From Hanleya hanleyi (Eukaryota > Mollusca > Polyplacophora > Lepidopleurida > Hanleyidae), in NCBI GenBank assembly GCA_036873755.1, contig JAVTVY010020282.1:1-64000 (forward strand): DNA of 64,000 bases. The letters run 5' to 3'. The notes beneath the pieces are model-generated. The model had not been told where the DNA came from and did no database searches. It worked only from the letters and a program-made list of their open reading frames with translations. This document shows, piece after piece, positions 63,101 through 64,000 of the stretch (position 1 is the stretch's first letter; each line of letters begins with the position of its first letter). The translations under genes and the position numbers were made by a program.

Positions 63101-63821
63101 ATATTATATCAGAGATTTCTGAGATTGTCATGCATGTACATCGTACACGTCATCTAACAACCACTGGTCCTACATGTAATTGACTGGGATCTCTGATAAC
63201 TGTACAAAGAGTTGTCCAAGTGTCCGACCTTTCTATCCTACTTTCGGTTCATAGTCCATGTAAGAATCACGAGACAATGCATACAATAGCCAAATCTGGA
63301 GACAACAATATGTCTAGACTTGAGCCTTTTCAGCAGCATAAAGACTCAGACAATAATATCTACCCTTCTTCCTCCCCATAAAGCCACCAGTGGAAATGTT
63401 AGCAGGACCCAATGGCCTAGATATTGTCAAACTGTCTCTGCCAGGAAATATACAAGAGTCTAATTACGACTACATGTACCTGCTACTCTATACAGAAATG
63501 AGTCCATGAGTCTTTTATGTTATTCAAGTTTCAAATGTTTCCCCCCCCCCGACATCTTTTGATTCTTTTTTGTTGGTGTTAAGGTTATGCTACCAGGGAG
63601 CCCATAGCTTTGTTGACAAAGTTCCAAGACTTCCTGTCTCAAAACAGTTACTGGTCTTCAATCATGTATATATGGGTGTTTATACATTCATATATAAATC
63701 CCTGTCCCCACTCCGGTGTCCGGCAGGGGACAAAAACTAGGATAACATTATTCAAACTTACAGCCATTGGTTTCTCTAACAGAATGTGATGACCTTTTCG
63801 GGCCATAGCAACAGCTGGGGC
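27071..63821 (-). CDS. Gfo/Idh/MocA-family oxidoreductase gene, 5' end missing (spans exons and introns)
   Basis: Nine consecutive exons on the minus strand, plus one alternative exon, join in frame with GT/AG borders. Together they encode about 337 residues to the stop at 27071-27073; roughly 80-90 N-terminal residues, with the Rossmann GxGxxG, are expected upstream. Recognisable order: [10 protein letters not shown] (the EKP lysine motif), [128 protein letters not shown]. This is the NAD(P)-dependent dehydrogenase family that acts on sugars and related substrates, in the subgroup with a Cys cluster (C-x2-C-x5-C). Substrate unknown. Introns reach 16 kb and are full of transposable elements, including an intact DIRS on the same strand. 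Confidence 0.9.
27482..27579 (-). CDS. Oxidoreductase exon ([10 protein letters not shown])
   Basis: 98 nt, entering in phase 1 and leaving in phase 0. Acceptor TTTAG|TG, donor GAG|GTAACC. Encodes [20 protein letters not shown] and [12 protein letters not shown]. Confidence 0.9.
28136..28199 (-). CDS. Oxidoreductase exon (GEITCNFKG)
   Basis: 64 nt; acceptor ACACAG|GGA, donor ACAG|GTATG. Encodes [20 protein letters not shown] plus T and one base of the next codon. Confidence 0.88.
28200..29303. other. Intron sequence without further features
   Basis: Part of the 10-kb intron between 28199 and 38185. Unique AT-rich DNA; nothing coding seen. Confidence 0.5.
29304..31640 (+). repeat. Dispersed repeat Y, copy 1, interrupted by a pearl-like insertion
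   Basis: 29304-29720 and 31167-31640 together match the uninterrupted copy at 35246-36107 (AACATGAGGCACCAG.GGTGC to TGTGGAGAATTTCACTTCTC). The copy at 35.2 kb gives the empty site for the insertion between them. A G12 run is at 29550-29561. Confidence 0.8.
29721..31166 (+). mobile_element. Pearl-like (Helentron-associated type) non-autonomous element
   Basis: About 1,446 bp inserted between TT and TT relative to the empty copy at 35636. It begins with a hairpin (GTCTCCCCCAAC / GTTGGGGGGAGAC) then ATCTAGTG, and ends AAGCGGAACCTCTAG. Inside are five core repeats of about 160 bp carrying GAACTACTGGACGGAATTTC and TTGGATGGAAGCTTCATTG, and GTCCGTCC-type microsatellite. This architecture is that of the bivalve pearl family. 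An inverted relative is at 56970-58870. Short open frames across the core repeats are by-products. Confidence 0.75.
31819..33187. mobile_element. hAT-like non-autonomous element with 5-bp target duplication
   Basis: The ends CAGTGCTGTAACTTAAC (31819-31835) and its exact complement (33171-33187) are flanked by GAGCT on both sides (31814-31818, 33188-33192). Subterminal regions carry GGGCAGGC / GCCTGCCC repeats, including a 60-bp tandem duplication (31845-31955). A transposase-like fragment lies inside. CAGTG-type termini fit hAT; the 5-bp rather than 8-bp duplication points to a hAT subgroup or another superfamily. Confidence 0.7.
32575..33039 (-). pseudogene. Fragment resembling the N-terminal domain of a hAT-type transposase
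   Basis: An open frame of 154 codons. Its C-terminal part [20 protein letters not shown] followed by [12 protein letters not shown] resembles the zinc-finger leader of hAT-related proteins (W..EFPW, then V.C..C), but the Cys/His set is incomplete. The frame ends soon after, and no DDE core or dimerisation domain is present in the 1.4-kb element. Confidence 0.4.
33265..33620 (+). repeat. About 200-bp tandem duplication
   Basis: TGTCATTTTCAAAACA.ATTT through AACTTAACATAGGAATTAGT occurs twice (about 33268 and 33472) with GATTTTRTTAGACAAGGGGC at each end. Confidence 0.7.
33620..34408 (+). mobile_element. Pearl-like element with core repeats and hairpin end
   Basis: Units with GGGGCATAACTCTGCAAAAT, ACTCATTTTCGATAGGCA and GTATCACGTTAGGATGTTGT are repeated four times. 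They are followed by GGACGGACGGACGTACGTAC and a hairpin CCCCTAGGCCAAAGTTGGCC then GAGGGGTAAAAAC. Same layout as 50950-51812 and 52205-53302. Confidence 0.65.
34408..35238 (+). repeat. Direct repeat X, copy 1
   Basis: ACTGGCTCCGATAGCTGAAA through TTTAGGAGACTGGAAAATG matches 36108-36830 in the same orientation. It includes an ACAACAACAACAAC microsatellite (34504-34524). Copy 1 has an extra palindromic stretch near 34686-34760 (CTTGTATCACTTACGTCCCT / AGGGACGTCAGTGATACAAG). Confidence 0.75.
35246..36107 (+). repeat. Dispersed repeat Y, copy 2 (empty site)
   Basis: Same sequence as 29304-31640 without the 1.45-kb insertion; the join ATATTATTCACAATTCAACC is at about 35633-35652. It lies between the two X repeats. 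Confidence 0.8.
35785..36118. repeat. Palindromic MITE-like repeat
   Basis: Arms of about 120 bp: CGGAGCCAGTT..AGAGAGGTGAAATTCCCCAC (35788) and GTGGAGAATTTCACTTCTCT..AACTGGCTCCG (to 36117). A central stretch includes AATACCTCA and TGAGTTATTGG. A truncated relative is at 31315-31640. Confidence 0.65.
36104..36838 (+). repeat. Direct repeat X, copy 2
   Basis: Copy of 34408-35238 with several small deletions and a duplication of TACTTTCGTTTTTGAC at 36403-36434. Confidence 0.75.
36840..37216 (+). repeat. Two short pearl-like units with imperfect hairpin ends
   Basis: Two about 190-bp units: AATTAA.GACCGGTTA.ACCTG, GTTATCGAGATACGGCTCGG, then ACAGACGGACAG, CCACAACAATACTCCT and AGGGCTGAGGAGTAAAAAAC. 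Confidence 0.55.
37217..38184. other. Intron sequence, nothing recognised
   Basis: Unique AT-rich DNA between repeat units and the exon at 38185; no conserved frame. Confidence 0.4.
38185..38286 (-). CDS. Oxidoreductase exon ([10 protein letters not shown])
   Basis: 102 nt, phase 0 to 0; acceptor TTAACAG|GTG, donor ATG|GTAGGC. Encodes [20 protein letters not shown] then [14 protein letters not shown], the beta-strand part of the C-terminal substrate domain. Confidence 0.9.
38515..38617 (+). repeat. SINE relic next to a MITE-like repeat
   Basis: GTGAGTGAGTGAATAGGATT then TAATGGCGCTTTCAACATTA and TTGCGTTCCCAGCTTGGAAC. Same family as 8965 and 16772 but closer to the molluscan consensus start GAGTGAGTGA. 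Confidence 0.55.
38614..39082 (+). repeat. 465-bp MITE-like repeat, left copy
   Basis: Ends GGGTCCAGACCACTATTTAA and AATAGTGGTCTGGTACC form imperfect inverted repeats. Over 97% identical by eye to 46930-47396 in the same orientation. No target duplication is evident. Confidence 0.75.
39083..39834. other. Intron sequence left of DIRS-1
   Basis: Unique sequence with no recognisable gene. It ends in AAAATT directly before the DIRS terminus AAACATTTATAAAC. Confidence 0.4.
39835..40057 (-). repeat. DIRS-1 left (3') inverted terminal repeat with outer extension
   Basis: 39868-40057 is the exact complement of 46183-46372 as far as read by eye. 39835-39867 is an extension found only here and, complemented, in the internal region. 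The repeat contains two CCCCTAGGAGAG motifs and is open in one frame, which yields matching but probably meaningless peptides at both ends. Confidence 0.9.
40124..40207 (-). repeat. DIRS-1 internal complementary region
   Basis: 40124-40169 complements the left outer end and 40173-40207 complements the right outer end (GATTCCTAAGTCTAAACCTG). AAT (40170-40172) lies at the joint. This matches the template region thought to let DIRS cDNA close into a circle. Confidence 0.9.
40434..40545. repeat. 56-bp tandem duplication in DIRS-1 3' region
   Basis: AATCTCTACCAAGAAAGGAC through GGTCGATAGGTCTACTCGGG twice, period 56. It lies between the internal complementary region and the recombinase stop; the rest of 40210-40965 is non-coding. 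Confidence 0.8.
40966..43776 (-). CDS. DIRS-1 tyrosine recombinase, long overlapping ORF
   Basis: A 936-codon open frame. The recombinase domain is the C-terminal third: SAM-like part about 590-690 ([27 protein letters not shown]), catalytic part 700-936. Predicted catalytic residues are R743 in [11 protein letters not shown]875 and R878 in [12 protein letters not shown], and Y911 in FTNFYLRDM. It would resolve and integrate the circular element DNA in the nucleus. The first about 590 codons overlap the RT frame and are Ser/Pro/Gly/Arg-rich without a recognised domain, so the real start may be much further in. It is in the same frame as Gag. How it is expressed is not visible. Confidence 0.88.
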   Translation of the reverse strand: MATPIPPASFRGSLADSSVFGQHAHRQGSCQGVTSDRGQFGVLQPRISGSQERLAPDADGDRPKSVKQVSSHHPPSFQDADCFIDSGPHTSSGLAGLSRSAGRVSSYPNSSTSSLLSPLRYQRTSLRMAGPPIRGQHSPLVVYPHYLSCHGISTPARYSDRGLYRRHPPMGGGRVPSQRASPVHASGVTSSRIHPSSSQVRVSPGSSSPLHRRSVRYLSSTGIPSGGSLGQNSAVDPKVFVINVTDTSAVAKFGRFAHFHTGPNSLRPTTGASTTVSSVSLPTDTFHQSSGAGIDVSSSISGLVAIPAQRPAGRSIPLSGSESSVHRCVRDRLGSPSGRIRGIRQMVNVGCQSSHQPSGDEGSHPGGATLESSSHVLVSPHSDGQFHSHCAHQQVGYHPLATNVSSSLGSVRVDSYSSYSSPRPPCSGSAQCLSGQLISSGHRSSDGVATSSGGVPADLHHLGVPSDRSVCYEQQRPVDPVCQSDSGSSSLRHRRPVNQLGQLPSLCLPTDGPNSGSASKDFSSRLHHPTRSAVVASSTVVSGFGPASHGPATLSASLAQPVTSTARDFSSQPTVAQPTRLQTIQNALAVQGFSAEVARTMVSANRSSTSQLYQAKWAYFVSWCRGHDADPDSASVSLVADFLLHLHHDKKFQISTIEGYRSALARVLRLTSGTDISLNDNISALIRAFALQSRRTRQLLPKWDIGVVLCALIRPPFEPLESASIKAVSYKTAFLAAFALASRVSELHALERSSMTWTADWSRISFRPIPEFIAKNESVRSGPCAQRSYSIPALSDFVHGLEDDLLLCPVRAIRHYLTRTDSARGSRRLLFLSLRPSALRDITKNTIAAWLKKTIKWSYQLAIDAPPLLSTASSHEIRAIAMSWPLWKNLSLLDIVQSCAWTANSTFTNFYLRDMSVQSDRMTTLGPLIAAQHVVN
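41862..44156 (-). CDS. DIRS-1 reverse transcriptase, RNase H and methylase-like polyprotein
   Basis: 764 codons in the +1 frame relative to Gag, overlapping the end of Gag by 185 nt; the first about 60 codons lie in that overlap and may not be used. RT: about 80-370, with [19 protein letters not shown] (173-191), [12 protein letters not shown] (225-236, first catalytic Asp 226) and YIDD (290-293). RNase H: about 450-570, with D454 ([14 protein letters not shown]), E486 (LLEMKAV), D511 (LIATDNS), D562 (ADSLSR). DIRS-specific methylase-like (DAM) domain: about 590-675, with [27 protein letters not shown] and [10 protein letters not shown]. It copies the element RNA into DNA. No protease or DDE integrase is present, as expected for DIRS. 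Confidence 0.92.
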   Translation of the reverse strand: MRLLLVAVLRIVARSVVVGPLPLNKMGALGGIFGVSTNLHEAGVAVPFVENQPRGVVIPTNDYQVSVSDQAEVFHPPAFRSFSHHVLGGRLQYFVDNWRLITDDAWILRVLEEGFLFSFRSLPKLIAWPHPSRLPVSAGHLQTLLSSVNTLIDKGAVRELPRTEVSLGFYSHVFLVPKKDSLQMRMVIDLKVLNKFHLTTPPHFKMPTVSSIRARIHHRDWLASVDLQDAYLHIPIHQRHRCYLRFVINERHFEWQVLPFGVNIAPWLFTRITSPVMAFLHLRGIQIEVYIDDILLWAADESRLNVQVQFTLLVLRHLGFIPHPLKSELVPAQVRRYIGAVFDTYHQRVYPPEDRWDKIQLLIRKFLSSTSRTRQQWQSLVGLLTSTQDLTHYGRLQVRPLQYHLYPYLQTPSINPAVPVLTSLHPYLVWWQSRLNVLQGVPFRFPAPSHLYTDASETGWGAHLDEFVVSGRWSTLDASLHINLLEMKAVILAVQHWSHRLMYSSLLIATDNSTVIAHINKLGTTRSLPMFRLVWVLYEWTRIHHIHLHARHVPGRLNVLADSLSRPDTVLQTEWQLHPEVFQQISTIWESPLIDLFATSNNAQLTLFVSPILDPQAFDIDALSINWDNFLAYAYPPMALILEVLQKISRHDCIILLVVPWWPRRQWFPVLVPLLTAPPRCLPVWPSLLRQPHGIFHHNPRWLNLHVCRLSKMHSQSKDFQQRLHERWFQPIDLPHRSSIRRNGPISSPGAEDMMPIPTLPLFP
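43972..46056 (-). CDS. DIRS-1 Gag-like protein with N-terminal Cys cluster and RS-rich tract
   Basis: 694 codons; the start may be M1 or M4. The N-terminal cluster C13-x2-C16, H26-x2-C29-x2-C32, C36, C42-x2-C45 looks like a pair of zinc-binding sites. Residues 185-320 are basic and rich in Arg-Ser and Ser-Pro ([31 protein letters not shown]), like SR splicing factors. Residues 357-386 are a Ser/Asp run. A helical region at about 500-640 ([37 protein letters not shown]) could be the assembly domain. The C-terminus (650-694) is RGG/GR-rich, suited to RNA binding. This is the first ORF after the right (5') inverted repeat. Confidence 0.85.
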   Translation of the reverse strand: MYIMSEVPTSIPCRTCGQNLSPLDAHTACFSCKDLCYRASTCAECVLWDPTAWRSYAQARRAFLLHACDDPSISEIDRRVLEISLVNDMKCNEDLDRAGQDPVSPASVCIPPSGTILHEDNSRLLDSLTQSGASLSRVDPKPVPLLRSTKTRSVLPGHSIVSVRQKNSLPQVISPLPIGSPHVSSRRKKANKRRRVSVSPLRVKTKHSFSNSVKSMEARSVLPLSVQVANLRTPVSAVVDSSHRRSHTATRHSRTQYRSRSRTRRSVSPPYRLFSPVRGSIAPVRRSRSPIRSSRPPVHFGTSLRPSRSPVRRSRTSTVHSPDPTHRLPRVSAPSDQDYHVHYQRAPFLDHSVDHDLSSSRSQSPVSSSSSDDSSSSRESSGDTSKMDFLLRMQALLALVPDMPAPSKVVPSSNKCRTAADSAFTSSKPVTPRTCAPSPAWVDYLEKFDRQLEDDNKFKKPRFRVPHDLHDNVLPDKPPKRDRDLSQISKSSKSTPLEFNSNFVENIQEMLLVIQRASSVADWFLLATSRIALDPELRLDDGSTSLSPGRVAYLRGFIETLVQANRQVIEASSYSYVSLLQAQRNALLKVVKPDVSFMVKDYLLHQPLASKSIFNNAIESVVPVIREERTARLIAAVARGGSSDRRQKRGRRSSTTQQDGGARGNFRGIDKPPRGRGRRSFRGKSTKRGGHSNK
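46183..46385 (+). repeat. DIRS-1 right (5') inverted terminal repeat
   Basis: Complement of the left repeat; outer extension AGACTTAGGAATCAAAT ends at 46385. On the minus strand it would act as the 5' end of the element and may hold the promoter; no TATA box is obvious. Confidence 0.9.
46386..46929. other. Intron sequence right of DIRS-1
   Basis: No gene recognised; unique sequence up to the second MITE-like copy. Confidence 0.4.
46930..47396 (+). repeat. 465-bp MITE-like repeat, right copy
   Basis: Same as 38614-39082, same orientation, bracketing DIRS-1. The conserved short frames on both strands reflect recent duplication. Confidence 0.75.
47397..47996. other. Intron sequence, nothing recognised
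   Basis: AT-rich, no conserved frame. Confidence 0.35.
47997..48419. repeat. Repeat with palindromic ends CCTACGAAGTAGG
   Basis: The ends CCTACGAAGTAGGG (48001) and CCTACTTCGTAGG (48403) are inverted. Inside are a 59-bp duplication (GGGAGACGG.(T/C)GA.AGATGACTTGG) and two copies of ATGCCAAAAATCAAGGT. A GGACTGACTGACTACCGGAC stretch lies near the right end, as in pearl-like repeats. Confidence 0.55.
48420..50949. other. Intron sequence with one shared repeat fragment
   Basis: 48630-48810 (after a G run) is the complement of part of 56395-56660 (TTCGCAAAAACTGCATGATA). Otherwise no gene recognised; a few short open frames lack conserved motifs. Confidence 0.4.
50950..51812 (+). mobile_element. 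Pearl-like element, five 157-bp core repeats
   Basis: AACTCCTGAAAAACACATCC recurs at about 50963, 51118, 51277, 51434 and 51592. Each is followed by AATAGGCTTCTGGTACTGGC and TGTATGAAGTTTCATTGTTG. It ends with a GGACGGACGGACGGACGGAC run and the hairpin CTCGGGCAGA / TCTGCCCGAG, then GGGGTAAAAACTG. Confidence 0.75.
52205..53302 (+). mobile_element. Pearl-like element with about 150-bp core repeats
   Basis: Six units with TAAATTAAAGATGGCCGCC, AATCAGAGAAACC and GATGATGTATACCAA.TTT. It ends TACGGACGTACGGACATAC and the hairpin CCATGGCCAAAATTGGCCGA then GGGGTAATAAGG. Confidence 0.7.
53298..53997. repeat. Large hairpin (foldback) element, arms about 240 bp
   Basis: TAATAAGGTAACATTTAACA at the left and its complement TGTTAAATGTTACCTTATTA at the right. 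The arms include CTCCAGGAAAGAGTAATAAA and GGATAATCTGTTT.CTTTCCC and differ by a few bases; the spacer is about 205 bp. TTA-rich ends are typical of MITEs. Confidence 0.75.
54516..54644 (-). CDS. Oxidoreductase exon ([11 protein letters not shown])
   Basis: 129 nt, phase 0 to 0; acceptor TTCCCAG|GGT, donor CACCAG|GTATAT. Encodes [20 protein letters not shown] then [20 protein letters not shown] and SHQ. Confidence 0.9.
54645..56967. other. Intron sequence with C-run and a duplicated block
   Basis: A C17 run is at about 55810-55826. 55840-56005 and 56190-56345 are copies of one block (AAAATTGAGA.CTGAAACT.CG, GGGGTCATTTTGAGCCTATT, GATCATGGGTAAATTCAAA, TGGCGGCCATG). No gene recognised; a 91-codon frame at 55468 lacks motifs. 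Confidence 0.45.
56968..58870 (-). mobile_element. Pearl-like element, inverted relative of 29721-31166
   Basis: Starts AACTAAAGGTTCCGCTTTGA and ends AACACTAGATGTC on the + strand, the complement of the 29.7-kb copy. It has about ten core repeats with TGAAGCTTCCATCCAAGTTT and CCAGTAGTTCTCCAGATATC, plus GGACGGACGGACGGAC runs. The terminal GC hairpin is mostly missing (replaced by TAGTA). It is longer than the + copy through extra core repeats. Confidence 0.75.
59150..59220 (+). repeat. Short minisatellite, CCTGTTTCAACA type
   Basis: Five imperfect 12-18-bp copies of (AA)TACCTGTTTCAAC. The open frames over it are by-products. Confidence 0.65.
59221..60324. other. Intron sequence, nothing recognised
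   Basis: No conserved frame or clear repeat apart from a local inverted repeat TTGATGTGAT/ATCACATCAA near 60090-60120. Confidence 0.35.
60325..60417 (-). CDS. Oxidoreductase exon with Cys cluster
   Basis: 93 nt, phase 0 to 0. Acceptor TGTTTAG|CCG was chosen over the nearby CGACAG|GTG because only the former keeps the conserved frame. Donor ACG|GTGTGT. Encodes [20 protein letters not shown] then [11 protein letters not shown]. Cys positions C8, C11 and C17 of the exon may bind metal or stabilise a loop. Confidence 0.85.
60605..60728 (-). repeat. Partial SINE copy
   Basis: CTACACTCAAGTTCATTTCA, TATGGTAACAGCCAGTTTTA and GCTGGAGTACCCAGGGAAAA match the body of the SINE at 21490-21699; the tRNA-like head is absent. 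It lies just downstream of duplicated exon 3B. Confidence 0.65.
60774..60959 (-). CDS. Oxidoreductase exon 3B (second copy of duplicated exon)
   Basis: 186 nt, phase 0 to 0, acceptor TTCTAAG|ATT, donor AAG|GTGAGA. Encodes [62 protein letters not shown]. It differs from copy 3A at Y10F, C27S, L29M, C30G, M40L and N42D. C30G changes the residue before the conserved His, near the active site in this family. The frame is fully open and the splice sites intact, so it looks functional. Confidence 0.88.
60960..61157. other. Short intron between the duplicated exons
   Basis: 198 nt; sequence does not match the intron on the other side beyond the first bases of the donor. Confidence 0.5.
61158..61343 (-). 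CDS. Oxidoreductase exon 3A (first copy of duplicated exon)
   Basis: 186 nt, phase 0 to 0, acceptor CAAAAG|ATC, donor AAG|GTGAGA. Encodes [62 protein letters not shown]. The SCHDLD form is the one I recall as usual in this subgroup. Confidence 0.9.
62047..62211 (-). CDS. Oxidoreductase exon ([15 protein letters not shown])
   Basis: 165 nt, phase 0 to 0; acceptor TGTGCAG|ACA, donor CCA|GTAGGT. Encodes [55 protein letters not shown]: the end of the nucleotide-binding domain and the start of the substrate domain. Confidence 0.92.
62212..63761. other. Intron with a 20-bp minisatellite
   Basis: Three copies of (G)GCACCATGTCTGGGCAGG lie at 62591-62640. A 70-codon frame at 62919-63131 has no recognised motif. 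A C10 run is at 63541. No further exon was found. Confidence 0.5.
63762..63821 (-). CDS. Oxidoreductase exon with EKP motif (first exon in window)
   Basis: 60 nt, phase 0 to 0; acceptor TTCACAG|GCC, donor GCT|GTAAGT. Encodes [20 protein letters not shown]. The Lys of EKP is the conserved catalytic lysine of Gfo/Idh/MocA enzymes. Upstream exons lie beyond 64000; 63822-64000 is intron. Confidence 0.92.
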
Positions 63822-64000
63822 CTGTGAACAAGGCAAAGGAAAAAACATGGAAAATTGAACATAATTCAATCACATGAAGTGAAATTTCCCACCTTGAAAG
63901 GAGGGACTGAACAGGAACTTGACAAAAATTGTTCAAAATTATGCAGATAATCCAATAATTTAATGATTTTAGATCCAATTTATTAGAGCAGCTGAATTTA

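Noticed and set aside
62919..63131. 70-codon minus-strand frame inside the oxidoreductase intron, considered as an extra exon.
   Set aside because: It does not match the family, and the exons at 63762 and 62211 join in phase without it.

Overview
The window is animal nuclear DNA, most likely from a mollusc or a close relative. A spliced host gene has GT/AG exon borders and long introns. The interspersed repeats are pearl-like elements (about 160-bp core repeats, a GGAC microsatellite and a GC-rich hairpin), tRNA-derived SINEs, DIRS retroelements and Polinton-type elements. Species-level assignment is not possible from the sequence alone.

Left part, 1-7 kb: a cluster of minus-strand genes typical of a Polinton/Maverick (adintovirus-like) element. 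It holds the start of a retroviral-type integrase (start codon lost, frame broken), two paralogous small genes (one broken) and a small membrane protein. Each has a TATA box followed 32-33 nt later by a CCATTC/TCATTY initiator. Next to it is a complete 3,012-bp element (3961-6972) with 65-bp inverted repeats beginning AGTAGT and a 6-bp target duplication (GATGTT). Its one recognisable gene is a single C2H2 zinc-finger protein with the same core-promoter spacing. Satellite arrays rich in GCGCATGCGC and TGACGTCA surround both.

7-27 kb: repeat-rich DNA with two decayed DIRS elements, an RT pseudogene and a SINE. DIRS-2 (9515-16349) keeps inverted termini and an internal complementary region, but all its frames are broken. 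DIRS-3 (about 17.6-20.0 kb) has lost RT, RNase H and the methylase-like domain, so Gag runs straight into the recombinase.

27-64 kb: a Gfo/Idh/MocA-type oxidoreductase gene on the minus strand. Nine constitutive exons plus one duplicated exon are recognisable; the 5' end lies beyond the window. The 186-nt exon is present twice (60774-60959 and 61158-61343), in the same phase and with intact splice sites, so the two may be used alternatively. The introns hold most of the repeats: pearl-like elements, a hAT-like element with TSD GAGCT, large inverted repeats, paired MITE-like copies, and an apparently intact DIRS element (39835-46385).

The intact DIRS lies in the host gene's sense orientation. 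It has three long ORFs (Gag with an RS-rich tract; RT/RNase H/methylase-like; tyrosine recombinase), inverted terminal repeats identical over about 190 bp, and an internal region that joins the complements of its two outer ends.
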